Origin: Pelomonas sp. Root1444 | GTDB lineage: Bacteria; Pseudomonadota; Gammaproteobacteria; Burkholderiales; Burkholderiaceae_C | Reading direction: 5' to 3' | DNA: 64,000 nucleotides | Assembly (NCBI RefSeq): GCF_001426885.1 | Contig: NZ_LMFP01000028.1 | Location: 148,106-212,105, forward strand | In this document: piece after piece, positions 25,125 through 34,009 of the stretch | How the letters are laid out: the number at the start of each line of letters is the position of its first letter | How positions within the stretch are numbered: the stretch's first letter is position 1 | Made by a program: the position numbers and the translations under genes | Notes under the pieces: generated by a model | What the model saw: the letters and a program-made list of their open reading frames with translations, nothing else | Databases searched by the model: none | What the model was told of the DNA's origin: nothing

Positions 25125-28028
25125 TCAGTCGAACTTGTAGCGCAGGCCCACCAGGAAGGCACGGCCGTTGTCGTAGTGCTGGCGTTCCAGGCCGGTGGCG
25201 TACGCGCCGGGTTCGCCGACATAGCGGTTCAGGCCGCGGTTCGTCAGGTTCATGGCGTTGACCGTCAGCGCGAGGTTCTTGTTCAGGTTGTAGTTGAACG
25301 CCGCGTCGAGGATGCCGTACGCGCCGATGTAGCGGCCATCGACAGGGTTGGCCGACACGCCGAACAGCACCTGGTCGGAGCGCCAGGTGTAGGTCAGCCG
25401 GGCCGACATCGTGCTGTCCTCATACATGCCCGCCAGCGTGTAGTTGCGCTTGGACACGAAGGCCTGGCTGGCATCGACGATGCGTGGCGCCGCCGCGGAG
25501 CCGAAGTTGACGGGGATAGACGTCGTCACATAGGTATAGGACGCCGACATGCCGAAGTGCTGCAGCCAGCCGGCGTTGGCGTCGAAGAAGTACTGGCCCG
25601 ACAGCTCGGCACCGCGTGCATAGCCCTTCAGCGAGTTGACCGCCTGGGTCACCGCCCACTGGCCGTTGCTGCAGCCGTTGTTGATCGTGCCGCTGTACGC
25701 CTGGCCGAGCGTCTGGCAGCTCAGGATGGCGTTGGGCGCGTCCTTGATCTGCTTGTCGAACAGGCCCAGCGCCACGTAGTTGGTGGGCGTGAAGTAGCGC
25801 TCCAGGCTCAGGTCGAGGCTGTCGGCCACCTGCGGACGCAGGTCGGGGTTGCCCAGGCCCACGGTGCCGTTGGTCGTGTTGAGCGTGCCGCCCGGGCTCA
25901 GGTCGCCGATGGCCGGGCGGGTCATGCCGCGGCCATAGCCGAAGCGGGCCAGGAAGTCCTTGCTGATCTCGCCGATGACGTTGAGCGAAGGCAGCGCATT
26001 GGTGTAGGAGGTGTTCTTCACCACGTCGACCACCGATGCGCCCGCCTGGCGAGCCTGGATCTCGGTCTGCGTGCGCACCAGGCGCAGGCCGACGCTGCCG
26101 CGAATGCGGTTGTCCAGCGCCGAGAACTCGCCCACCGCGTAGGCCGCATAGGTGTGCTCGTCGAACTTGCGGCGGTTGACGGCGTTCTCGGGCAGCGCGT
26201 TGTCGGCGGGGATGCCGGCGTTGCCGAAGGCCGTGCGCACCTGGTCGCCCAGCAGCGCGTCGGGCGAGTAGACGAGGTAGCCACCCGAGTAGCCGGTCGT
26301 GTAGCCCATGAAGTTGCTCGGCGCGGCCTGCAAGACGCCCGGCATGGTGCTCACCAGGATCTGGTTGGCAAGGGTGCGGCCGGCACCGTCGGTGGTCAGG
26401 TTCTTGCCGCTGTAGGAAAAGCTCCTGTTCAGGTCCTGCTGGTTGGCGGCGCGCGCACCGAACTTGATCGTCGTGAAGAAGCCGCTGTCCAGCTCGTACT
26501 CGCCATTCAGCGCGGCGGCATAGCCCTTGTCGTTCCAGGTCTGGCGGTTGCCGTTGCCGTAGTTGTTGAACACCCAGGTGGCCGGGTCAGCAAAGCTCGG
26601 GCCGTTCGAGAAGGTGAGCTGGTGCGGCTCGCCGTCGGCGATGCGCGTGGTGGTCCAAGTCAGGCCGGGGGCCGAGACGAGTTGCACCGAGCGGTTGTCC
26701 ACGCTCTGGTCGGCCTTGATGTAGCTGAAGTCGCCCTTGAGCGACAGCGCCGGGGTGGGCTTCCACTCCACACCGGTGGCGGCGATCCAGGTCTTGTAGG
26801 GATGGTTTTCGTCGCCGCCGGTGGTGGTGGCCGTGGAGTCGAGGAAGTTGCCGCTCAGCACCCGCTTGGTCAGCAGCACGTCGTCGCTGCCGCCGTTCAG
26901 GTTGCGGTTGGCCAGGCCTTCGGTGAGGTTGAAGGCCGCCGTCTGCAGGTTCTGCACATTGCCGTTGCCGCCGTTGCCCACGCCGCCGTCGATCGAGTTC
27001 AGGCCGCGGTAGTTCTGGTGGTAGAGGTAGTAGTTGTAGTTGGCGTCGACGTAGAAGCGCAGCGTGTCGCTCTTGCGGTAGTCCGCCGCCAGGTTGAGGC
27101 CCTTGCGCGTGCGCATGATGGTCTCTTGGAAGACGTTGGTCGTCAGGCCCGGTGCGGCGACCAGGTTGGCGTCCTGGCCTGAGGTGGTGGGCAGCGTCGC
27201 GCCGACGCCGGTCAACAGGGAGACGTCGCTGCGACCGACGTACTTCTGCAGGGCCCTATCCGTGCTGTTGCCGGTGTTGGCGGCCGCGAGCGTCGCGTAC
27301 TCGGCGCTGTCGGCGCGCACCACGCGCTTGAGGTTGATGCCGCCGTTGGCGGGGTTGTTGTCGGAGCGGCCGGTGCTCTTCTGGTAGACACCCGCGATCA
27401 TGGCGCCGATGCGCTCGCCGCCGCCCAGGTTCCAGCTGTTGGCGGCCAAGCCGGAGACTTCCGGGTCGAGCTTGTTGGCCAGGTCGTTGTAGCGGCCGTT
27501 GACGGCGAAGCTGTAGGTGGGCTTGCGGAAATCGCTGGGCTTGCGGGTGCGGATGTTGACCAGGCCGCCGATGCCGCCCTCGATGTGTTCAGCCGACGGG
27601 TTCTTGAACACATCGATGCCGGCCACCATCGCGGGGATGGCGCCTTCGACGTTGAACTCACGGGCGCCGGCGGTGAAGTAGGCGCGGCCATCCACCTGCG
27701 AAGCCGTCTGGTTGGCCAGGCCGCGGATGGTCAGGCCCGAGCCCACGCCAACGGGCGACGCGCCCTCGCCGCCATAGCGGTAGCCCTGCACGCCGGGGAT
27801 GCGGGTCAGCGTTTCGGCGACGTTGGAGTCGGGCAGCTTGCCGATGTCCTCGGCCGTGATGGCGTCGACAACCTCCATGGCGTTCTTCTTCACCGCCACC
27901 GACGACTGCGCACTCGCGCGGATGCCGGTAACGACGACGGTTTCCAGCTTGTCGGACTGGGCATAGGCCTGGCCGATGGCAAGGGCGAGCAGCGAAATCT
28001 GCAGCGGCAGGGCCACGAGCTTCTTCAT
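25125..28028 (-). CDS. TonB-dependent receptor of the polysaccharide locus (TonB-Xanth-Caulo type)
   Basis: A 967-residue outer-membrane receptor precursor. The signal peptide is M-K-K-L-V-A-L-P-L ... A-Y-A-Q. The TonB box region V-V-V-T-G-I-R-A-S follows, then the plug (V-D-A-I-T-A-E-D-I-G-K-L-P-D-S-N-V-A-E-T-L-T is the hallmark of the carbohydrate-linked TonB-Xanth-Caulo family). A 22-strand barrel ends V-G-L-R-Y-K-F-D with the terminal aromatic residue. No SusD partner is present, as is normal in proteobacteria. The ATG at 28028 follows an AAGGAAA ribosome site. It is the first gene of the long glycan operon and the likely importer of the oligosaccharides on which the downstream enzymes act. 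Confidence 0.94.
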   Translation of the reverse strand: MKKLVALPLQISLLALAIGQAYAQSDKLETVVVTGIRASAQSSVAVKKNAMEVVDAITAEDIGKLPDSNVAETLTRIPGVQGYRYGGEGASPVGVGSGLTIRGLANQTASQVDGRAYFTAGAREFNVEGAIPAMVAGIDVFKNPSAEHIEGGIGGLVNIRTRKPSDFRKPTYSFAVNGRYNDLANKLDPEVSGLAANSWNLGGGERIGAMIAGVYQKSTGRSDNNPANGGINLKRVVRADSAEYATLAAANTGNSTDRALQKYVGRSDVSLLTGVGATLPTTSGQDANLVAAPGLTTNVFQETIMRTRKGLNLAADYRKSDTLRFYVDANYNYYLYHQNYRGLNSIDGGVGNGGNGNVQNLQTAAFNLTEGLANRNLNGGSDDVLLTKRVLSGNFLDSTATTTGGDENHPYKTWIAATGVEWKPTPALSLKGDFSYIKADQSVDNRSVQLVSAPGLTWTTTRIADGEPHQLTFSNGPSFADPATWVFNNYGNGNRQTWNDKGYAAALNGEYELDSGFFTTIKFGARAANQQDLNRSFSYSGKNLTTDGAGRTLANQILVSTMPGVLQAAPSNFMGYTTGYSGGYLVYSPDALLGDQVRTAFGNAGIPADNALPENAVNRRKFDEHTYAAYAVGEFSALDNRIRGSVGLRLVRTQTEIQARQAGASVVDVVKNTSYTNALPSLNVIGEISKDFLARFGYGRGMTRPAIGDLSPGGTLNTTNGTVGLGNPDLRPQVADSLDLSLERYFTPTNYVALGLFDKQIKDAPNAILSCQTLGQAYSGTINNGCSNGQWAVTQAVNSLKGYARGAELSGQYFFDANAGWLQHFGMSASYTYVTTSIPVNFGSAAAPRIVDASQAFVSKRNYTLAGMYEDSTMSARLTYTWRSDQVLFGVSANPVDGRYIGAYGILDAAFNYNLNKNLALTVNAMNLTNRGLNRYVGEPGAYATGLERQHYDNGRAFLVGLRYKFD

Positions 28029-28228
28029 GATGGGTTTCCTTGAGGTCTGTCTGTTGTGGGTTTGATGCGGCGCCGCCTGGGGCCGAGGCGTTCTGGCTTG
28101 CCATGCGGAGCGCTGCGCGATCAAACGTTTCTGATTTACTGCGTGAAAGGGTTCTTGAGGGCGAGAGCTTGTGGCTCCTCCGCAATGCCCGGCATAAAAA
28201 GCGCCCAACCGGTGGCCGGGGGGCTAAA

Positions 28229-28247
28229 GGAGTTGCTTCACAACTCC
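28229..28247 (-). repeat. Leader hairpin ahead of the TonB receptor gene
   Basis: On the transcribed strand GGAGTTG-TGAAG-CAACTCC forms a perfect 7-bp stem with a 5-nt loop, about 200 nt before the receptor ATG. It may be a structural element of the 5' leader. No known riboswitch pattern was recognised. Confidence 0.45.
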
Positions 28248-28399
28248 CCGGAGTAACTTTGGTTTATAGCGGCGAGCGCCAACACTCGGCATTTTTTAAC
28301 CACGCGGTGAACGCATGCGCCCGCTCGCCGCGCTCAAACGCGACATACCTTGGTGTGATCATCCTTTGTCTCCATTATTAGTCCGTCGCCTGCGCGGTA

Positions 28400-28413
28400 T
28401 GACACCGATACCA
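28400..28413. promoter_or_regulatory. Weaker LacI-type operator match
   Basis: TGACACCGATACCA shares the right half (CCGATACCA) of the strong sites at 28500 and 32624 and has a central CG, but its left arm is less symmetric. It could be an auxiliary operator about 100 bp (roughly ten helical turns) from the strong one. Confidence 0.5.
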
Positions 28414-28499
28414 CATGGCAACAAAAGAATAGCTCAGCGTTATTTGTCGCCGATGCCGTTACGGAAGCTCGTTCCGCCTTTCCCCCAACCCTAGAAGCG

Positions 28500-28518
28500 A
28501 TATGGCACCGATACCATA
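28500..28518. promoter_or_regulatory. LacI-type operator upstream of the TonB receptor operon
   Basis: ATATGGCACCGATACCATA is a near-perfect palindrome with a central CG, the usual form of LacI-family operators. The same 19 bases occur inverted at 32624-32642 upstream of the GH43-GH51-regulator block. The regulator encoded at 28724-29782 is the obvious binder. Confidence 0.75.
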
Positions 28519-28690
28519 CTGCTTCAAAAAAATTTGCTGGCTGGTTGTCAGGCCATGTCCGCCTGACACTGTGAGAAGATAGCCGTACCGGATTTAGGTG
28601 TCAACCGTGGATTCCACGACCTGCGGGTGAACACCTACGTCAAAAAATCCATCCAGATTCAATCCTGCAGCCATTTAGGCACGGTCGTCC

Positions 28691-28712
28691 GCAACGGCAA
28701 GTCTGCCGTTGC
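28691..28712 (-). terminator. Stem-loop downstream of the LacI-type regulator gene
   Basis: GCAACGGCA-AGTC-TGCCGTTGC is a perfect 9-bp stem starting 12 bases after the regulator's stop. It lacks a T-run on the transcribed strand, so termination there, if any, would be incomplete or Rho-assisted. Confidence 0.5.
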
Positions 28713-28723
28713 GTTGAGCCGCT

Positions 28724-29782
28724 TTATGCAACCGCCGTGCTCGACGCCGATTCGCCCTCCCCCTTGGTTTTGACCGGCCCGGTGGATTGGCGGACGACGA
28801 GTTCCGGCGCAAAGAGGATTCTCGTCCCCGGCGCATGCCGGCTTTTGCCTTCTATCAATGCGATCAATTCCGTCATCGCGCGCGCGCTCATTTCCGCGAT
28901 GGGCTGTTTGATGGTCGTCAGTGGCGGGTGCACATGTCGCGCGGTGGGCAGATCGTCGAAGCCGATCACGGACAGATCGTGCGGCACGCGGAAACCCCGG
29001 GCGCGAATGGCGTCGATGGCTCCCATGGCCATTTCGTCATTGGCGGCGAATATCGCGGTAGGCGGTTGCGGCAAATCCAGCAATTGCTCGGTCGCAGCGA
29101 AGCCGCCGGTTTGGATGAACGCGCCATGAACAATCAATTTCGGGTCTACCTCCAGACCCGCGGCAACGAGTGCCTCGACATAAGCGGCCTCGCGCTCAGC
29201 ACTTTGACCGGTGTATTTGGTGCCGGCAATGAAGGCGATCCGTCGATGCCCCAGCGACAGGAGGTGCTGCATCGCCATCAGCGCGCCCTTGCGGTTTTCC
29301 AGCGCAACTACGGGCAATTTAACGGGACGCGCATCGAAATTCAGAAAGACGCAAGCCTGCTGACGCTGCTCGAGTTCGCTCAAATAGCTATCGTCCATGC
29401 TCGGCATCGGCAATATCAGCCCGGCACAAAACTTGGCCAGCATGTCGCGCGTGCCAACGCGGTCCGCGCCTTCGAATCGCTCGGCATTGAAAACCAGGAT
29501 GTCATAGCCCAGCGCATCCGCCTTTTCGCTGATGACCTTGGTGATTTCATGAATGAAGAGCGATCCGATGTTGTGCACAAAGATGCCGATCAGCCGGCTT
29601 CCTTTGGTGCGCATGCGCCGGGCGACAATGTCGGGCGTGTAGTTCAGCTGCGCGGCGGCTTCCATGACACGGGCGCGCGTGTCTTCCGAAACATAGCCCT
29701 CGCCGCGAATGGCACGCGAAGCGGTGATGTGCGCAACACCCGCCAGCCGCGCCACTTCGATGAGCTTGCTGGGTTTTCTCAT
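28724..29782 (-). CDS. LacI-family transcriptional regulator of the polysaccharide locus
   Basis: A 352-residue repressor. The N-terminal HTH reads K-L-I-E-V-A-R-L-A-G-V-A-H-I-T-A-S-R-A-I-R, followed by the hinge helix (Y-T-P-D-I-V-A-R-R-M-R-T). A periplasmic-binding-protein-like effector domain spans about residues 60-335 and includes S-V-I-G-F-D-D-L-P. The recognition helix has H-I-T-A-S-R where V-S-T-V-S-R is common. The ATG at 29782 directly precedes the HTH; codons farther upstream are not conserved-looking. It lies 97 bp after the GH51 gene, may be co-transcribed with it, and is flanked on both sides by operators of the same sequence. This supports autoregulation and control of both glycan operons. 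Confidence 0.92.
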   Translation of the reverse strand: MRKPSKLIEVARLAGVAHITASRAIRGEGYVSEDTRARVMEAAAQLNYTPDIVARRMRTKGSRLIGIFVHNIGSLFIHEITKVISEKADALGYDILVFNAERFEGADRVGTRDMLAKFCAGLILPMPSMDDSYLSELEQRQQACVFLNFDARPVKLPVVALENRKGALMAMQHLLSLGHRRIAFIAGTKYTGQSAEREAAYVEALVAAGLEVDPKLIVHGAFIQTGGFAATEQLLDLPQPPTAIFAANDEMAMGAIDAIRARGFRVPHDLSVIGFDDLPTARHVHPPLTTIKQPIAEMSARAMTELIALIEGKSRHAPGTRILFAPELVVRQSTGPVKTKGEGESASSTAVA

Positions 29783-29879
29783 ATGTGTCGCACGAGCACG
29801 GTTCGATAAATTGTTGGCATCGGGATTGGAATATTCGAACTTCCGAAAACCAGCCAATGTAATGCCCCGGCAGCGCCCC

Positions 29880-31448
29880 TCAATGAAGCTCCAAACCAAC
29901 CACCGACCGCGCCGGCAAGTCGACCGTCAGTGCCGAGCCGGTCCACCGTGCACCGTGGAAGTCACGCGGCGCGACGGTGTCAGGCGCATCGAAGCTGTTG
30001 AAGCTGTCCATCGCCGGTGCCGTCAAGACCCGGCCCTTCACGGCGCCGGGCTTCAGCCCCAGCACCTCCAGCGTCAGGCGGTGGGGCCGGGTGGGGTCCA
30101 GGTTGGCAAGCGACACATGCGTTCGGCCGGCCGCGTCGACGCTGGCCGTGCCCGTCACGGCCGGCACATCCAGCTCACCGTGGCGGTAGCGCGGGACGTC
30201 GAGCGTCAGCGGCAGCCGGCGGGCGTCCTGGTGCACTTGGTAGAGGTCGAACACATGGTAGGTCGGCGTGACCAGCATGCGCGGGCCGTCGGTCAGGATC
30301 ATGGCCTGCAGCACGTTGACCATCTGCGCCACGTTGGCCATGCGCACGCGCTCGGCGTGGGCGTGGAAAACGTTCAGCGTGACCGCGGCCACCAATGCGT
30401 CGCGCAGGGTGTTCTGCTGCCACAGGCCACCAGGGCCGTCGGGTTCCTTGTCGTACCAGGTTCCCCATTCGTCGACGACGAGCGCGACCTCCTTGGCCGG
30501 GTCGTATTTGTCCATGATGGCGCTGTGCTTGCCGACGAGTTCGTCCATCAGCAACGCGCGCTTCATCGTCGAGATCCACGCGGCCTCATCGAAGCCGCGC
30601 GCGGGGTGCACGCCGCCCCAGCGGTTGCTGGGCAGCGTGTAGAAGTGCAGCGACAGGCCGTCCAGCAGCGGCTTGGGCGGGCTGTAGAGGATGGGCGAGG
30701 TCGCGTTCGGGCGAAACCTCGTCGCCAGCCGCATGACGGTGTCGGTCCATTCGTAGTCGTCGGTGTCCGGGCCGGTGGCAATCTTGCGCACACCGGGGCC
30801 GGCGTACGACTTGAGGTAGCCCTGGAACTGCCGGTAGCGGTTGGCGTACTCCTCGGCGTACATGTGGCCGCCGCAGCCCCAGCTCTCGTTGCCGACGCCG
30901 ACGAACGGGACTGCCCATGGCTCGGAGCGGCCGTTGCGTGCGCGCTCGGCGCCGGGCGCCGTGGTGGCCGGCGCCGTCATGTATTGCATCCAGCCCTGCG
31001 CTTCCTCGACGCTGCCCGAGCCCATGTTCACGCCGACATAAGGCTGGGTACCGATCTGCTCGATGAAGTCCATGAACTCGTGCGTGCCGAAGGTGTTGGG
31101 CTCGATGGCGTTGCTCCAGCTGGAATTGATGCTGGGCTGGCGCTGCGGGCCGACGCCATGGCGCCAGTGGTAGTCGTCAGCGAAGCAGCCGCCCGGCCAG
31201 CGCACGACGGGAACCTTGATCCGGCGCAGCGCGGCGACGACGTCATTGCGGATGCCGCGCGTGTTGGGAATGGGTGATTGCGGCCCCACCCAGATGCCCT
31301 CGTAGACGCCGCGGCCCAGGTGCTCCACGAATTGGCCGTAGACCTCCTTGTGGATGACGGGGCCGGGCGAGCGCGCGTCCAGACAGCTGCCGTCCGCCTG
31401 GGCGAAGGCAGCGCCCAGCGACAGCAGGCAGGCGAGGAGCGCTTTCAT
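29880..31448 (-). CDS. GH51 alpha-L-arabinofuranosidase
   Basis: A 522-residue precursor with a signal peptide (M-K-A-L-L-A-C-L-L-S-L-G-A-A-F-A). It carries the GH51 hallmarks: Y-G-Q-F-V-E-H-L-G-R-G-V-Y near the start, R-W-P-G-G-C-F-A-D-D-Y-H-W, the acid/base motif V-G-V-G-N-E-S-W-G-C-G-G (near residue 187) and the nucleophile motif V-V-D-E-W-G-T-W-Y (near residue 327). A C-terminal beta-sandwich completes it. It removes terminal arabinofuranosyl groups from arabinan, arabinoxylan or arabinogalactan. The presence of a signal peptide points to the periplasm, although many GH51 enzymes are cytosolic. Its ATG overlaps the stop of the GH43 gene. Confidence 0.92.
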   Translation of the reverse strand: MKALLACLLSLGAAFAQADGSCLDARSPGPVIHKEVYGQFVEHLGRGVYEGIWVGPQSPIPNTRGIRNDVVAALRRIKVPVVRWPGGCFADDYHWRHGVGPQRQPSINSSWSNAIEPNTFGTHEFMDFIEQIGTQPYVGVNMGSGSVEEAQGWMQYMTAPATTAPGAERARNGRSEPWAVPFVGVGNESWGCGGHMYAEEYANRYRQFQGYLKSYAGPGVRKIATGPDTDDYEWTDTVMRLATRFRPNATSPILYSPPKPLLDGLSLHFYTLPSNRWGGVHPARGFDEAAWISTMKRALLMDELVGKHSAIMDKYDPAKEVALVVDEWGTWYDKEPDGPGGLWQQNTLRDALVAAVTLNVFHAHAERVRMANVAQMVNVLQAMILTDGPRMLVTPTYHVFDLYQVHQDARRLPLTLDVPRYRHGELDVPAVTGTASVDAAGRTHVSLANLDPTRPHRLTLEVLGLKPGAVKGRVLTAPAMDSFNSFDAPDTVAPRDFHGARWTGSALTVDLPARSVVGLELH

Positions 31449-32575
31449 GGGGCGAAGTAGGTTTGCAACCGCTGCGCCTCTTCCGGCGCGATGGCGATGA
31501 CGGCGCCATGCTTTGCGCCGACGAAGTTGGTCGCCTTCATCGGCGAACCCGGCTCGTTGAAACGGCCCAGGTTCTTGAAGTTCACGAAGTCCGTGGTCTC
31601 CGAGAAACCCATGTTGTTGCGCGGCTTGGCGCCGAACACGTCGTACATCAGCACCCAGGTGTCGCTGCCGTGGCGGCGCCACAGGTTGGGTGCTTCGGTG
31701 CCCACGGTCTCGGGGTCGATCTTCTGCGGGTTGAAGACGTAGCCGCCGTTGATGCGGTCCGACACCGCCTGGCGCAGGTGGCCCGGCGTGTCATGCGCGA
31801 CGTAGAACATGTGGAAGCGGTCGCCGATGCGCGTGATGTCGCCGTCGATGGCACTCTTGCCCTTCACCGGGTAGGTGAACAGCGGCTCGGGCGGCGTGGT
31901 CAGCGTCGTGAAATCGGCGTCGGCATAGGCGTAGACGAGGTGGTCGGCGCCCTTCTTCACGCGGGTCGTGTAATAGACCATCGGCTTGCCCGCCTTGGCG
32001 TCCCAGATGGTTTCGGGTGCCCAGACGACGCCGAGGTCGCCGCCCTGCGGGAACAGCTGGGCCACCGGCACGCGGTGGTGCGTCCAGTGCAGCAGGTCCC
32101 AGGACTTCATGAAGATGAGATTGCGGTTGTTGCCCCAGCCGTAGTCCTCGCCGGGCCGTTCCCACTCGGTCTCGCGCAGGCCCGCGGGCTTGGCGAAGAT
32201 GTGCAGGTCCGTCATCGCCATGTAGAAGGCGCCATCCGGCCCGCGCATCAGGTGCGGGTCGCGCACGCCCTTCTGCTCGGCCAGCACCCGACCCAGGAAG
32301 ACCGGCTGGCCGCCGTTCACGTCGGTGAAGGTGTAGCCATCGCCCGAGGTGGCGAAGTAGATATCGTGCGTCTCGTCCTTGAAGTAGACGAGCAGGTAGG
32401 CGGTCAGAGGCTTCCCCTCCACCGACGCCCGTTCGGGCCGCGCCGGCAGCTTGTCGATGAGGCTCAGCACCTTGGCCGGATGAGCGACCTCCAGTGGCGG
32501 CACCTGCGCCTGGGCACACAAGGCGGCAGCTGCCAGCAGTGGCAACGCTAAAAGGGACTGGAGCAACCGCCTCAT
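31445..32575 (-). CDS. Glycoside hydrolase family 43-like protein, secreted
   Basis: A 376-residue precursor with a signal peptide (residues 1-22, A-L-C-A-Q-A-Q). It shows a five-bladed propeller pattern with D-I-Y-F-A-T-S-G-D-G-Y-T-F, G-V-R-D-P-H-L-M-R-G, V-V-W-A-P-E-T-I-W-D, S-A-I-D-G-D-I-T and G-T-E-A-P-N-L-W-R, which can supply the acid and base carboxylates. GH43 subfamily assignment is not possible by eye. As the first gene of a block with GH51 and the regulator, and directly downstream of the strong operator at 32624-32642, it is likely induced together with the receptor operon. Arabinan or arabinoxylan side-chain cleavage is inferred. Confidence 0.82.
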   Translation of the reverse strand: MRRLLQSLLALPLLAAAALCAQAQVPPLEVAHPAKVLSLIDKLPARPERASVEGKPLTAYLLVYFKDETHDIYFATSGDGYTFTDVNGGQPVFLGRVLAEQKGVRDPHLMRGPDGAFYMAMTDLHIFAKPAGLRETEWERPGEDYGWGNNRNLIFMKSWDLLHWTHHRVPVAQLFPQGGDLGVVWAPETIWDAKAGKPMVYYTTRVKKGADHLVYAYADADFTTLTTPPEPLFTYPVKGKSAIDGDITRIGDRFHMFYVAHDTPGHLRQAVSDRINGGYVFNPQKIDPETVGTEAPNLWRRHGSDTWVLMYDVFGAKPRNNMGFSETTDFVNFKNLGRFNEPGSPMKATNFVGAKHGAVIAIAPEEAQRLQTYFAP

Positions 32576-32623
32576 GATTTCCTTTTAATGATTTGACGGC
32601 CTGAACAAACCAACCGTCGTGAA

Positions 32624-32642
32624 TATGGTATCGGTGCCATAT
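32624..32642. promoter_or_regulatory. LacI-type operator upstream of the GH43-GH51-regulator block
   Basis: TATGGTATCGGTGCCATAT is the exact reverse complement of the 19-base site at 28500-28518. It lies about 50 bp before the GH43 start, where repression would block transcription. The rest of 32576-32857 holds no gene. Confidence 0.78.
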
Positions 32643-32857
32643 CAATAGAAAAAAAAGCGACTTCTGCGCGATCTGGCTTGCCGGGTTATCCGTCCGGAGC
32701 CGTAAGGGGAAGCCAGACCGCCCACCATGTCACCGATTCAAGCCCGGAGCTCGAAAACTGTCGACAGGCTACCCCGTCAGGACCGGAAGCACGTATGAAA
32801 GTTGGACGTTGATATATGCAAATTTAAAGGTGGCTGCGGCCGCGGACGTCCGGTTGC

Positions 32858-34009
32858 TCAACCCGCCGGTTGAGTGTGTCCGCTGTCGGTCCCGGGAAGC
32901 ACCAGCCGGAACGTCGTGAGAGCGGCGCCGCTGCCGAGCGTCAGCGTGCCGCCATGGGCCTGTGCGATCTGGCGGGCGAGGCTGAGTCCAATGCCCGTGC
33001 CCTCGGGCTTGGTGGTGTGGAACGGGCGAAAGATGCGCGCGGCGGCTTCGGGTGGGATGCCCGGGCCGTTGTCGCTGATCTCCATGGTGAGGCCGGCATC
33101 GGCCATGCGAGCCGTCAGCGTCACGTGGCCGTCGTTGCGGCCCAGCACCGCCTCTGCGGCGTTTTGAAGCAGGGCCCACAACGCCTGGCTGACCTGGTCG
33201 CGATCCATCGGCCAACGCACGTCGTCCGCGGCCTCGACGGTCAGACCGACATCCGGCCAACGGCTGGCGAACAGCCGCGCCAGATCGTTCAGCATCGGCC
33301 GCACCGCCGCCGGGAGCAGCAGCGGATCGGGCAGCCGGGCCAGCGTGCGATAGGCCTCGGCGAAGCGCTGCAGCCCTTCCGCGCGGCGCGCCAGCGTGGC
33401 GAGGATGTCCCGCAGCAGCGTCCGGTCGACGCTGGCCTGCCCGACCGCCGCAAGCCCGCTCTCGGCCAAGGATGCGATCGGCGCCAGGCCGTTGAGCAGT
33501 TCGTGGCCGAGGACCTGGATCAGCTCGGCACTCGCGCGTGCCTCCGCCGCGCGCTCTTCCTGCTCGATGTCGATCAGCGCGACGACCATGCCGTCGCCCA
33601 GCATGACGCGATCGATGCGCCAGCCACGCGCGTGGTGTCGCAGATGACGGGCACCGCGGTCCGACAGTTCCGGCGGCACGGGCAGGATGCGGTCGTCGGT
33701 GGCGAACAACCGACGCGCGGCGCGGTTGAGCGCGCGGGCGCTACCTCCGTCGATCGCCAGCATCGGTGTCGGGGCGGCGTCCAGCAGCAGGCGCGACGTA
33801 ACGGCGTCCGACGCTGCCGCAACCGGCTCGGGTGTCGAGTGCGGCCTTGCGGCCTGCCACCAGTTCAGTGCACCCAGCCGTACCGCGACCAGCACAGCGC
33901 CCGCGAGCAGCCCCCAGTACCCCTGGTGCACTGCGGTGCCCGCTGCGACGCCGCATGCGACAAGCCCGATCGCATGGACGACCGCGCGCAGGCCGCGCCT
34001 AGAGCCCAT
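32858..34009 (-). CDS. Sensor histidine kinase (NtrY-like)
   Basis: A 383-residue kinase with two N-terminal membrane helices (about residues 10-45) and a PAS-like linker. The H-box is V-L-G-H-E-L-L-N-G-L-A-P-I, followed by a DHp helix pair and an HATPase domain: N-box L-Q-N-A-A-E-A-V, G1 D-N-G-P-G-I-P, F-box F-H-T-T-K and G2 G-T-G-I-G-L-S-L-A. It autophosphorylates on the H-box histidine and passes the phosphate to the regulator encoded upstream, whose 3' end it overlaps by 11 bp. No clear periplasmic sensor domain is present, so sensing may take place in or near the membrane, as in kinases next to antimicrobial-peptide exporters. Confidence 0.9.
   Translation of the reverse strand: MGSRRGLRAVVHAIGLVACGVAAGTAVHQGYWGLLAGAVLVAVRLGALNWWQAARPHSTPEPVAAASDAVTSRLLLDAAPTPMLAIDGGSARALNRAARRLFATDDRILPVPPELSDRGARHLRHHARGWRIDRVMLGDGMVVALIDIEQEERAAEARASAELIQVLGHELLNGLAPIASLAESGLAAVGQASVDRTLLRDILATLARRAEGLQRFAEAYRTLARLPDPLLLPAAVRPMLNDLARLFASRWPDVGLTVEAADDVRWPMDRDQVSQALWALLQNAAEAVLGRNDGHVTLTARMADAGLTMEISDNGPGIPPEAAARIFRPFHTTKPEGTGIGLSLARQIAQAHGGTLTLGSGAALTTFRLVLPGTDSGHTQPAG

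Larger units (their letters stand above)
28029..28723 (-). promoter_or_regulatory. Long regulatory region upstream of the TonB receptor gene
   Basis: Nearly 700 bp without a supported gene separate the LacI-type regulator from the receptor it probably controls. It is lower in GC than its surroundings. It holds two LacI-type operator matches (28400-28413 and 28500-28518), a leader hairpin (28229-28247) and a stem-loop after the regulator gene (28691-28712). If transcription starts near the operators, the receptor mRNA would have a 5' leader of about 350 nt. No promoter hexamers could be fixed with confidence. Confidence 0.6.

Noticed and set aside
28229-28247. A known riboswitch in the TonB receptor leader
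   Set aside because: Only one simple hairpin is evident and no conserved riboswitch core was recognised.
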